Source of the DNA: CAYGZA01 sp964354135
Lineage (GTDB): Bacteria; Planctomycetota; Planctomycetia; Pirellulales; Thermoguttaceae
Reading direction: 5' to 3'
Assembly: GCA_964354135.1 (NCBI GenBank)
Contig: CAYGZA010000124.1
Location: forward strand, 1-16,938
Length of the DNA: 16,938 nucleotides
Shown: positions 7,601 to 13,852 of the stretch, piece by piece
Position numbering within the stretch: the stretch's first letter is position 1
Layout: each line of letters opens with the position of its first letter
The notes under the pieces: model-generated
The model's database searches: none
The model's input: only the letters and a program-made list of their open reading frames with translations
What the model was told of the DNA's origin: nothing
Translations under genes and position numbers: made by a program

Positions 7601-7956
7601 TCACGGTTCAACCGCGGAGCACCTACCGGGCCTCCGTCTGGTGCCAACCCGTGGACGTGCGGGGCAAGGGGTTCGGCAAGACGCCGGGCGATTCGGCCGG
7701 GCTGGTGATCGAGGAACTCGACGCGGGCGGCAAGGTCCTGGTGGCCCATCCGAAGGTGGCCCAGGCCAAGGCGGGCGACTTTGCCGAGCTAGTGCGGACC
7801 TTCACGACGACCGAGAAAACGGCCCGCGTGCGATTCATCCTCGACACGGCGATCGGCTGCAAATGGGACCAGGGGCACGTCACCTACGACGACTGCTCGT
7901 TGGCGCAGGAGATCGGCGTCCCGACAAAGGCCGCCGCTAAGGATCGCCGTCCGTGA
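4666..7956 (+). CDS. Large secreted glycan-active protein: six-hairpin-like domain, jelly-roll, malectin and CBM-like domains
   Basis: This is a protein of 1096 residues. The N-terminus carries a long signal peptide with likely cleavage after VEA (about residue 37). Residues about 60-500 are helical with repeated pairs such as RAAYVLLGLVDYYRYSGD and LLKAYQMTGNERWLDACK, typical of the (alpha/alpha)6 six-hairpin glycosidase or polysaccharide-lyase superfamily. Residues about 586-697 form a beta-sandwich with the DGGLAEIHLDG pattern seen in carbohydrate-binding modules. Residues about 713-879 resemble malectin, a di-glucose-binding domain (RYGAHVRDFTVNVTVGPGKY, ending GEAFCQAIEVGPG). Residues about 897-1085 look like a CBM4/9 or CBM16-type sandwich starting LVNSDFEEG. 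The protein probably attacks or binds a polysaccharide outside the cytoplasm. I cannot assign a catalytic pair or CAZy family, so the catalytic function is inference. GGAG at 4651-4654 lies 11 nt before the ATG. It is probably its own transcription unit. Confidence 0.85.
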   Translation: MRIPEQRSLSAEGCLWTVGMWIAWTGVSLCLPSPVEAAKVQKRYYAHPAVHDRYGVIAPWYTAQNGQLDFRVRVAAETLKRYPWTDAKAAAAAAPHFVFNGHWKIAPEGTITPVPINDWDNGDLGQRAAYVLLGLVDYYRYSGDAAAIGLIHLQAEGLLDHCLTPADHPWPKFLISVPVKGKPYGKCDPKGMIQLDIVAEVGIGLLKAYQMTGNERWLDACKHWGDLMAAKRNRQPGAAPWGRYANSESAPWKDDKQTGGVVFLLYFFDELVRLGYTGSNGEIVKARDAGRAYLRDVLLPAWTVNDTWGRNYWDWADPVQAENVTEFAARYMMDNKEAFPNWKNDVRNILSLFFHRTSVAVESSGEVFSGAWAFPESAGCCGRSLWYGPMELTVPIAQYAVETGSPWAREIARRMQILATYDGHETGVSEDNIDGGFVVNADWFKIAHPMALKHLLGTIAWMPEEFGPARENHIVRSTGVVSNVQYLASMVIYDTFDAPSPAIDTLRLKFSPKVITSRDGSRYNPFPRRDHLTQNGHSVKSLPGGDFLVNVRHDGLRQIYILGDALEAGPVALAAKHDFPGGPHRALTFEGSWSESPPVCRAAEQAGASTAVKFSGNGVRVVGDVAPDGGLAEIHLDGVKQFVGIDCWNPKPRSLQTLYYRNGLPDGEHTLKVVVQGKRNPYSQGKKVYVSHVAWSDTKGAADSGVGRGPTEVQRMVFGYTGREDLKDSAGNLWRPATEWIARLGTMADSVAASWWTTPCPEPITGTKDPQLYRYGAHVRDFTVNVTVGPGKYCVRLKFAATRGQDPKRKCVSVEINGQRVVTRMDVAATAGGPNKAVDLVFNDIAPRNGVIDVRFLGGDPDQGIRGEAFCQAIEVGPGSGGEGAKPVTGEVPPELNRLVNSDFEEGVHGVAGTQDTAETQTPQGWRYRFLGKNQGIVWGESAFVAHPQSGLPRPRSGKEALRTHAMEKDAHTVVFQEVTVQPRSTYRASVWCQPVDVRGKGFGKTPGDSAGLVIEELDAGGKVLVAHPKVAQAKAGDFAELVRTFTTTEKTARVRFILDTAIGCKWDQGHVTYDDCSLAQEIGVPTKAAAKDRRP

Positions 7957-8228
7957 GAGGTTCACGGTTGGTGACCGATCGCTTAGGCGCATCCGGAGGC
8001 CAGGCTGGGCATGGCCGAATCCCATCCTTTCCTTCAACCGCTGCAAATGCCCGTGCTGTTGAATGCGATGAAATCGCCAATTACACTGGTGTAAGCCGTG
8101 GGAGGAGGTTTGCCTGCAGTCGAATTACCCTCGTCGAGGCGAGACCACGTGGGAATCCCTGCAAGGTGATGCGAAGTACGGGGCGATTTTGTTGGCCAAC
8201 GTCTACCTGACGAATTGCGGAGGTTCCC
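7957..8228. other. Intergenic region with drop in GC
   Basis: This 272-bp spacer holds the promoter listed separately at 8059-8087 and a ribosome-binding site GGAGG (8219-8223). I see no RNA gene or clear terminator. Base composition falls here and stays lower through the next gene. Confidence 0.6.
8059..8087 (+). promoter_or_regulatory. Sigma70-like promoter for the membrane-cupin gene
   Basis: TTGAAT (8059-8064), a 17-bp spacer, then TACACT (8082-8087) is one of the best promoter matches in the window. The leader to the ATG at 8229 would be about 135 nt, long enough to hold regulation, though I see no known riboswitch. Confidence 0.55.
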
Positions 8229-9512
8229 ATGGAGCCTATCAAGAGCAGCACTCGCGGTCTTTTCGAGATCCTGATGCCTGGCGTATTCCTGCTTCTGAAC
8301 TTGCTGCTCACGTTCTTCCTTCTCCTCAAGATCGTTGCGGACGCGAAGACTCAGAATGAGATTCTCGGTTTCCTATCCAATCCCGCTTATGCCGTCTCGC
8401 TCTTGCTTTCGTTCGGGTACCTGATTGGCGTGGCTGCGCGACTTCTTCGGACACGTGAACTGGACCACCGCTCCGCGAGACTCATTGCTCTGCTATGCCC
8501 ATCGCAACGGGAAACGCCTTACTTGCGGGGGACGTTCTTCTACCGCGAATGGATGATCGAGAAGTGCCGGACGCGATTGCCGGCCGCTGTCGCCCGGTTC
8601 TACTCTGACTATTGGGCTGACAAGGATGTTGGCGAAGCGACGGCGAATACCACGTTCTTCAATTTCTGTAAGGCAATCGTCAATAAGGTGGACCCGCGAT
8701 CCGCGCAGGAGGTCCACGCGGCGGAAGCCATGATCCGGTTCGTCACTGGTTCGTATTACGCGCTGTTCTGGTCGATGCTGCTCGCGCTGATCGACGTGGT
8801 GCTTTGCCTCATTCTCTCTTGGCCGCTGGTATTCCTTCCGCTCGGGTTGGCGGCCGTGTACGCGCTTCTCCTCGTCGCCATACTGACCGAGTTCCGGTAT
8901 CTTCGCCTGAAGGAAGTGGAAACGGTTTTCACCGCCTGTTATGCAAACGAGGATGCATTTGCGAAGCTGATGCCAACAAGTAATGATCGAGCGCCCCTCA
9001 GCCGTCCGCTTACAGGTGATGTCGAGAGGGCGGCAAGACAACGCCTTCTTGAAGCGACCTGGCAGGGGAGCCTGCTTCGCAAGAGGCTTCCCGCCCTCGA
9101 TTTAGAGGAGCTGATTTCGCGGATGAGGAGCGAAAGCAGAGTCCATCAGTGCTTGTCCTCGCTGTATTTCGCCGGTGGCGATGTAGACCATCCATACTTC
9201 CTGGAGAACAACAAGGTCGCCATCGGGCTCGCGGTTTTGCCCGAGGATTCGAAGAAGGCCAGCCAGCGGAAACGGCACCCCACCCAAGTGGAGGTCGTAT
9301 TTGTCGTTCAGGGAGAGCTAGTTCTGAACGTCAGACTTCAAGACGGCACATCGGCCACAAGTACAGTCCTACTCCAGGAGGGTCAGCATTCCGTAATCCC
9401 CCAAAATGCCTGCCACTGGATCACTGCTGCGCCGGGCAAGCAGGCCGCGTTCTTCTTCGTCAAGACGAACCCCTGTGCTGCTCCGAGGAGCGAAGATTGT
9501 CAAGGTCAGTGA
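8229..9512 (+). CDS. Four-TM membrane protein with C-terminal cupin domain, function unknown
   Basis: This protein of 427 residues does not match a family I can name. Two hydrophobic helices lie near the N-terminus (about 14-36 and 52-70), followed by a charged region of about 100 residues and a second helical pair (about 176-197 and 199-222). A soluble region follows, ending in a cupin-like beta-barrel (about 354-415) with the pattern VEVVFVVQGELVLNV and VLLQEGQHSVIP. Cupins of this kind bind metals or small ligands, so a membrane-tethered sensor or enzyme is possible. The usual cupin metal-binding His/Glu set is not obvious: H397 and H404 are present, but I cannot confirm a full site. GGAGG (8219-8223) lies 5 nt before the ATG. 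The gene is visibly less GC-rich than its neighbours and has its own promoter, which suggests acquisition. Confidence 0.75.
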   Translation: MEPIKSSTRGLFEILMPGVFLLLNLLLTFFLLLKIVADAKTQNEILGFLSNPAYAVSLLLSFGYLIGVAARLLRTRELDHRSARLIALLCPSQRETPYLRGTFFYREWMIEKCRTRLPAAVARFYSDYWADKDVGEATANTTFFNFCKAIVNKVDPRSAQEVHAAEAMIRFVTGSYYALFWSMLLALIDVVLCLILSWPLVFLPLGLAAVYALLLVAILTEFRYLRLKEVETVFTACYANEDAFAKLMPTSNDRAPLSRPLTGDVERAARQRLLEATWQGSLLRKRLPALDLEELISRMRSESRVHQCLSSLYFAGGDVDHPYFLENNKVAIGLAVLPEDSKKASQRKRHPTQVEVVFVVQGELVLNVRLQDGTSATSTVLLQEGQHSVIPQNACHWITAAPGKQAAFFFVKTNPCAAPRSEDCQGQ

Positions 9513-9526
9513 CTGCCGCCGGCAGT
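9512..9526. repeat. Small palindrome at the gene end
   Basis: ACTGCCG and CGGCAGT flank a single central C directly at the stop codon of the membrane-cupin gene. It has no T-run, so transcript termination is uncertain. Confidence 0.3.
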
Positions 9527-9610
9527 GGAGCCTAACTGGCCAAGTGTCAGCACTCGCGGGCAACGAATCAGAGGTTCCCTGGACGTCGTCGCTGCTGCAT
9601 TGCCCCGCTG

Positions 9611-10243
9611 CTACCTCTCGCGGATCTCGATGTCCTTGAACATCACGAGCATGTCGTTGCCGCCGTGGAGCTGAAAAGCAATGTGCCCTTTGGTCCACTT
9701 GCCGGGGTCGTTCTTGAGCTCGGCGGTCTTGACCCCGTTGACGGTGACCGTGATGTCGCCGCCGCGGGCGGAGACGACCATTTCGTTCCAGTCGTCCGGC
9801 TTGAACGCCTTCTTGACGACCTCCGGCTTCGGGATCAGCACGAAGGCGCGGCCGTTGGTCTCGTAGAGCCCGCCGGTGTTGCCGGCCGGGTCGATCTCGG
9901 CCTGGAAGCCGGAAACGCCGCTTGCGCCCTTCTCCTCAATCCGGAAGTAGAACCCGCTGTTGCCCTTGAGGGCCTTGAACTTCGCCCGCACCGTGAAGTC
10001 GCCGAAGACCGTGTCCGAGACGAGGTGGCCGAAGTTGGGGTCCTCCTTGTTCTTGCGGCCGACGATCGCCCCGTCCTCGATGGTCCACTGGCCGACGCCG
10101 ATCTTGTGCCAGCCGGCCAGGGACTTCCCGTCCCAGAGCGGCTTCCACTTTCTTGCCCGCTTCTCGGCGGCGGCCGCCGTGAAACTAGCCAAGGTCACGA
10201 TGGCGATTATCAACCCGACCCATGCCGCTCTTGGGCTCTTCAT
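9611..10243 (-). CDS. Secreted DUF1080 (3-keto-disaccharide hydrolase-like) protein
   Basis: This protein of 210 residues has a clear signal peptide (MKSPRAAWVGLIIAIVTLAS, then FTAAAAEK). The mature part is one DUF1080 domain (PF06439), a concanavalin-like beta-sandwich. Its hallmarks are the opening PLWDGKSLAGWH, the GQWTIEDGAIVG strand, the SGFYFRIEEKG segment and the closing IAFQLHGGNDMLVMFKDIEI. Members are greatly expanded in Planctomycetota and some hydrolyse 3-keto-glucosides; many are uncharacterised and may just bind sugars. I chose ATG 10243 over longer frames because AGGAG lies 7 nt upstream and the signal peptide starts there. It is a single-gene unit with a good promoter, and the full domain is intact. 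Confidence 0.93.
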   Translation of the reverse strand: MKSPRAAWVGLIIAIVTLASFTAAAAEKRARKWKPLWDGKSLAGWHKIGVGQWTIEDGAIVGRKNKEDPNFGHLVSDTVFGDFTVRAKFKALKGNSGFYFRIEEKGASGVSGFQAEIDPAGNTGGLYETNGRAFVLIPKPEVVKKAFKPDDWNEMVVSARGGDITVTVNGVKTAELKNDPGKWTKGHIAFQLHGGNDMLVMFKDIEIRER

Positions 10244-10322
10244 ACGTTTCTCCTTTCGTCTGGTGATTCCGCTACATCGGTGAGATAGGGCACCCCGGCA
10301 GGTCCGCCGGCATGCGCGGTCC

Positions 10323-10351
10323 AGGATAGTCCCAAGGCAACGTGGGGTCAA
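10323..10351 (-). promoter_or_regulatory. Sigma70-like promoter for the DUF1080 gene
   Basis: On the minus strand TTGACC (10351-10346), a 17-bp spacer, then TATCCT (10328-10323). The leader to the ATG at 10243 is about 75 nt. Confidence 0.55.
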
Positions 10352-10386
10352 CACAGGCGACTCATCGCCGTGCGTTCCGACTCCGC

Positions 10387-10415
10387 TTGACCCAAACAAG
10401 AGACTGGGCTACATA
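10387..10415 (+). promoter_or_regulatory. Sigma70-like promoter for the methyltransferase gene
   Basis: TTGACC (10387-10392), a 17-bp spacer, then TACATA (10410-10415). It is back to back with the DUF1080 promoter, sharing the same -35 hexamer and spacer length. The leader to the ATG at 10500 is about 80 nt. Confidence 0.55.
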
Positions 10416-10499
10416 CACGCCCTCAGTTTGTTCCGGGGACGATCCGGCAGACTAACACCCTTCCGGGCCACTTGGCCACCGCTTTCCAAGGGGGGAATC

Positions 10500-11243
10500 A
10501 TGCCGCTCCGCGAGGAATTCGAGGCGTCCGGCAACTGGCTTTTCCGCTGGCGGAGCTTCATTCCCCTCTTTCTGGTGGTTCCGCTCCTCGCTGCTATGCA
10601 CGATCCTGACTATCTCTGTCAGGACCGCTCCTGGCCCGACTGGTGGGGGCTATTCTCTTTGACCGTCTCGTTCTGCGGCTTGGGGGTTCGCGTGCTGACC
10701 GTCGGGCATGCCCCGGAGGGGACCTCCGGAAGAAACACCAAGGGCGGCCAGATCGCCGTGACGCTGAACACCACGGGGATGTACTCCGTCGTGCGGCATC
10801 CTCTGTACCTGGGCAATTTCATCATGTGGTTTGGCGTCGCCCTGTTTTGCGGGATTTGGTGGATGACGGTGATCGTCGCTCTGGCGTTTTGGCTCTACTA
10901 CGAGCGGATCATGTTTGCCGAGGAGGAGTTCCTGCGGCGGAAATTCGGCGAGAGCTACGTCCAATGGGCCGGCGCGACCCCCGCGTTCCTGCCCGACTTC
11001 AGGAAATGGCGGCCGCCCGAATTGCCGTTCTCCTGGAAAAGCGTGCTGCGGCGCGAGTATCCGGGGCTGTTTGCGGTCGTCGCGGTCTTCTGGTGTTTGG
11101 AGGCATACAGCCGGATCGTCGTCCAGCGCGATTGGAGCGTCGAGCCGCTCTGGTCGAGCATCTTCTTGAGCGGGGCGATGGTCTTCTTCGTGCTCCGCAC
11201 GCTCAAGCGAAGGACCACGCTCCTGGTGGTCAAAGGGCGCTGA
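10500..11243 (+). CDS. ICMT/PEMT-like integral membrane methyltransferase
   Basis: This protein of 247 residues has several hydrophobic helices (about 20-33, 48-66, 104-133, 185-200 and 210-228). It shows the conserved core of the isoprenylcysteine carboxyl methyltransferase/phospholipid methyltransferase superfamily: GMYSVVRHPLYLGN (93-106), in which RHP-Y-N contacts S-adenosylmethionine. The conserved second motif is YYERIMFAEEEFLRRKFGESYVQW (starting at 133), ending in the AFLP turn. Bacterial relatives methylate lipids, quinone-like or lipid A phosphate groups. The substrate cannot be read here, though a convergent neighbour is a cell-surface glycosyltransferase. A G-rich ribosome site (AGGGGGGA) precedes ATG 10500; an upstream TTG frame extension was not used. 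The C-terminal 70 residues after AFLP are longer than in minimal family members. Confidence 0.85.
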   Translation: MPLREEFEASGNWLFRWRSFIPLFLVVPLLAAMHDPDYLCQDRSWPDWWGLFSLTVSFCGLGVRVLTVGHAPEGTSGRNTKGGQIAVTLNTTGMYSVVRHPLYLGNFIMWFGVALFCGIWWMTVIVALAFWLYYERIMFAEEEFLRRKFGESYVQWAGATPAFLPDFRKWRPPELPFSWKSVLRREYPGLFAVVAVFWCLEAYSRIVVQRDWSVEPLWSSIFLSGAMVFFVLRTLKRRTTLLVVKGR

Positions 11244-12096
11244 GCGGTGGAGCACCACGCCGGCGCAAGCGGCGCCGCAGCCACTGCCCGAGATCGCGGA
11301 GCACGGCCTTCAGCAGGAACAGGGCGTTGTGGCAGTAGCGCGGGCCGAGCCGGCGCGGCTCGCACGCGAGCCGGTAGGCCCATTCCAGGCCGATCCGCCG
11401 GAGCCGGCACGGGGCCCGCCGGACGCGGCCCGCTACGAAGTCGAAGCTCGCCCCCACCTGCACGCAAGCGGGCACTCCCAGGGCCTGGTAGTTTTCCGCC
11501 AGCCAGAGTTCACCTTTCGGCTGCCCGAAGGCGACGAAGAGAAGATCGGCCTTTGCGCGGCGGATGCGGTCAACCAGCGCGGCGTGCCGGCGGGGGGAAA
11601 GCGAGGCGAGGTCCGGGGCCTCAACCCCGACGATTCGGAGAGCTAAGTAGCGGCGGCAGAGTTCCCGCGCTGCCTCTTGGGCTACCCCGGGGGCCCCGCC
11701 GAGCAGGAAGACCCGGTAGCCCCGTTCGGCCGCCCGACGGCAAAGAGAATCGATCAAGTCGGCCCCGGTTACCCGCTCCGGGAGCGGCCGCGGTCCCAGC
11801 CGGGAGTACCAGACCAGGGGCATCCCGTCGGCGACGATGAAATCGGCCGCCCGGTTCACCGCGGCCAGCCGCGGGTCGCGGTCGGTGAGCATGGCATAGT
11901 GGAGATTGGCGGTAATGAAGAAGGCGGGCTCCGCGCGCTCGATCAGGCGGTCCACGCGGTCCAGGGCCCCCGGGAAATCCAGCCTCGCCAACGGGAGCCC
12001 CCAGATGACAACCCGTTCCAGGTCGTCCTGCCCCTGCGGGGAGGACCGGCTTCCTGCGTCGGGGCGTTCGAGTTCTGCGACTGCCGGTTCGGCCAT
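11230..12096 (-). CDS. WecG/TagA/CpsF-family glycosyltransferase
   Basis: This protein of 288 residues is a full-length GT26-type enzyme, which transfers a sugar (for example N-acetylmannosamine or its uronic acid) from a UDP donor to a lipid-linked acceptor in cell-surface polysaccharide synthesis. Family landmarks: FITANLHYAM (T62, N64), ADFIVADGMPLVW with the likely catalytic-base D90, LPERVTGADLI, FLLGGAPGVAQEAA, VGVEAPD, and VGASFDFVAGRVRRAP. The C-terminal GLEWAYRLACEPRRLGPRY appendage is the membrane-associating tail. The usual PKQExW signature reads PKGELW here (193-198). ATG 12096 has GGAAGAG upstream and gives a normal length; the frame stays open to 12342, but that extra stretch lacks family similarity. 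Its last 14 bp overlap the tail of the convergent methyltransferase gene. Confidence 0.92.
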   Translation of the reverse strand: MAEPAVAELERPDAGSRSSPQGQDDLERVVIWGLPLARLDFPGALDRVDRLIERAEPAFFITANLHYAMLTDRDPRLAAVNRAADFIVADGMPLVWYSRLGPRPLPERVTGADLIDSLCRRAAERGYRVFLLGGAPGVAQEAARELCRRYLALRIVGVEAPDLASLSPRRHAALVDRIRRAKADLLFVAFGQPKGELWLAENYQALGVPACVQVGASFDFVAGRVRRAPCRLRRIGLEWAYRLACEPRRLGPRYCHNALFLLKAVLRDLGQWLRRRLRRRGAPPLSAL

Positions 12097-12384
12097 GCGA
12101 TTACTCTTCCCAATGGCCTTGCGTGATTGAGAAACCCCGCTCGGGTATTCCGTATTCAAGTATGGCACGCAATTCGCCCCCTTGAAGGCGTACGCCGCTC
12201 CTTGCTTTGCACGGTGAAGAGGACGCCCCGGGGCGATCGGCGTCGAGACAACGGGAGGGCGAGGCTCTTGCCGAGCGGAGGAGAAAGCGTGATCCTGGCA
12301 ATCAGAAGCGCGGCTCGCCGGTTGCCGCGTTCCACGGGTCATTCGGGGGGAGGGCAGTACCTTCTTGGACGAAAGGCCGTTACA
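12097..12384. other. Intergenic region between divergent genes
   Basis: This stretch of about 290 bp separates the minus-strand glycosyltransferase from the plus-strand PEBP unit. It should carry promoters for both, but the only hexamer I noted is TACAAT at 12381-12386 with a poor -35. No RNA gene or repeat was recognised. Confidence 0.5.
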
Positions 12385-12489
12385 ATGGACACGAAGTTGC
12401 GGGTGTGCCGGCGGTGCTATCGTAGGGCCGATCGCACGGGCTTCTGGTGGCGTTTACTGCGGATCGAGAGGGGGAGCCGGGTGTCATGA
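12385..12489 (+). CDS. Possible 34-residue basic leader peptide
   Basis: A short ORF (MDTKLRVCRRCYRRADRTG and on) has a CxxC pair and many arginines. AAAGG lies about 9 nt before its ATG. Its stop codon overlaps the lipoprotein start as ATGA, the arrangement of translationally coupled genes. Against it: the start overlaps a -10-like TACAAT, and no family is known. Treat as a candidate only. Confidence 0.25.
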   Translation: MDTKLRVCRRCYRRADRTGFWWRLLRIERGSRVS

Positions 12490-13121
12490 TCCGTATCATC
12501 TTGCCCCGTCTGTGGACGGGGCTCGGGCTGGTTGCCACGGTCGTTCTAGCGGGGTGCCGAGCCGAGGTCGAGACAGACACGGCCCCGGAAGGACGCAAAG
12601 CCTCGTCCGAAGACCGACCGGTGGCCGGTTCACAAGGAGACGCGCCGATGACCATCGAACTGAAGAGTACGGCGTTCGCACACGGAGCCGCGGTTCCCAG
12701 GCAGTACACCGGCGACGGCGACGACGTCTCGCCGCCCTTGAGCTGGTCGAACCTGCCGCCGGGGACGAAGGAGCTGGCGCTGGTCTGTGACGACCCGGAT
12801 GCTCCCACCAGCGAGCCCTGGGTCCACTGGGTGATCTACAAGATCCCATCTGAGCTTCAGGGACTGCCCGAGGGGGTCGCCACCCAGGCCCGCCTGAAAG
12901 ACCCGGCGGGGGTCTTGCAGGGGAAAAACTCCTGGGGGTCCACTGGGTACCGCGGACCTAAGCCTCCCCCGGGCCACGGGGTGCACCATTACCACTTCCG
13001 GCTCTACGCCGTGCAAGCCAAGCTGTCCGTCGAGTTGGGGCTGAGCAAGAGCAGGCTTCTGGGCGAGATGTCCGGCCACGTCCTCGCCGAAGGCGAGCTG
13101 ATCGGCACGTATCTGAGGTAG
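12486..13121 (+). CDS. PEBP (YbhB/YbcL, Raf kinase inhibitor-like) lipoprotein
   Basis: This protein of 211 residues has a lipoprotein signal with a canonical lipobox VVLAGC (Cys24) and a polar linker to about residue 54. The rest is a phosphatidylethanolamine-binding-protein fold. The landmarks are YTGDGDDVSPPLSW, CDDPDAP (101-107), the VHW motif (113-115) and GYRGPKPPPGHGVHHYHFRLYA (154-175), which form the conserved anion-binding pocket. Bacterial YbhB/YbcL proteins are usually cytoplasmic or periplasmic with unclear ligands; lipid anchoring puts this one at a membrane surface. The ATG follows a G-rich ribosome site and overlaps the stop of a tiny upstream ORF. It is followed after 2 nt by the DUF434 gene, so the two are probably co-transcribed. 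Confidence 0.93.
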   Translation: MIRIILPRLWTGLGLVATVVLAGCRAEVETDTAPEGRKASSEDRPVAGSQGDAPMTIELKSTAFAHGAAVPRQYTGDGDDVSPPLSWSNLPPGTKELALVCDDPDAPTSEPWVHWVIYKIPSELQGLPEGVATQARLKDPAGVLQGKNSWGSTGYRGPKPPPGHGVHHYHFRLYAVQAKLSVELGLSKSRLLGEMSGHVLAEGELIGTYLR

Positions 13122-13123
13122 CC

Positions 13124-13852
13124 TTGCCCGACACAAGGACTCACCGGGGTCCGCATCCGGAGGACGAGTCGCTTTTTGCGCCCGCCGCGCTGCCCCCGTT
13201 GGCAGAAGCCACGGCCGATCTCTGTTGGCTCTTGTCGCGCGGCTATTCGGGTGTCGGTGCGCTGAAACTGGTCGGGGACCGCTACCAACTGATGGCCCGG
13301 CAGCGGGTCGCCGTGGCCCGCTCTTCCTGTTCAGACCAGGACCTTGCCCGACGCCGGGCCCATCAGGTCGGCCCGGAGGCGATTCGCGGCCGCCCGATCC
13401 TCTTGGACGGCTACAACGTGCTCACCACCGTCGAGGCGGCGCTGGCGGGCGGGGTCCTTCTGGCCGCACGCGACGGCACCTACCGCGACATGGCCAGCAT
13501 GCACGGGAGCTTCCGCAAAGTGGCGGAGACGCGCCCAGCCTTGGAGCTGATCGGCGGCGTCGTGGCCGGCCTGGGCGTGTCGGACTGCGTCTGGTATCTG
13601 GATCGGCCGGTCTCCAACAGCGGGCGGCTGAAGACGACCATGGCCGAGCTCGCTGCGGAGCGGGGTTGGAGCTGGTCCATCGAGCTGGTGGCCAACCCCG
13701 ACGCCGTGCTCGCCCAATCGCCCGAGATCATCGCCACCGCCGACAGCGCGATCCTCGACCGCTGCCGCGCCTGGGTCAACCTCGCCCGGGAAACGGTCGT
13801 TCGTTGCGTGCCGGAGGCGCGGGTGGTCGTGTTGTGCCCTGAGAAGCCATGA
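13124..13852 (+). CDS. DUF434/DUF5616 protein, possible PIN/NYN-like nuclease
   Basis: This protein of 242 residues has two parts. The N-terminal part (about 22-82) fits DUF434, with ATADLCWLLSRGYSGVGALKLVGDRYQL. The C-terminal part (about 90-242) fits DUF5616, opening PILLDGYNVLTTVEAALAGG and continuing RDGTYRDMASMHGSF, VWYLDRPVSNSGRL and IATADSAILDR. Acidic residues D95, D117, D122, D160, D207 and D212 sit at strand ends, reminiscent of PIN/NYN RNases, but that is my inference. These domains are best known from archaea and scattered bacteria and have no established function. The start is TTG 13124, 2 nt after the PEBP stop, with GAGG inside the PEBP end serving as ribosome site; no ATG occurs before the second domain. 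The gene is intact and probably an operon partner of the PEBP lipoprotein, though the functional link is unclear. Confidence 0.85.
   Translation: MPDTRTHRGPHPEDESLFAPAALPPLAEATADLCWLLSRGYSGVGALKLVGDRYQLMARQRVAVARSSCSDQDLARRRAHQVGPEAIRGRPILLDGYNVLTTVEAALAGGVLLAARDGTYRDMASMHGSFRKVAETRPALELIGGVVAGLGVSDCVWYLDRPVSNSGRLKTTMAELAAERGWSWSIELVANPDAVLAQSPEIIATADSAILDRCRAWVNLARETVVRCVPEARVVVLCPEKP

Noticed and set aside
4762..7749. A 995-codon minus-strand ORF under the glycan-active gene
   Set aside because: It is the antisense shadow of a well-supported plus-strand gene, created by high GC. Its translation is rich in low-complexity R, H, V and D and lacks any domain pattern.
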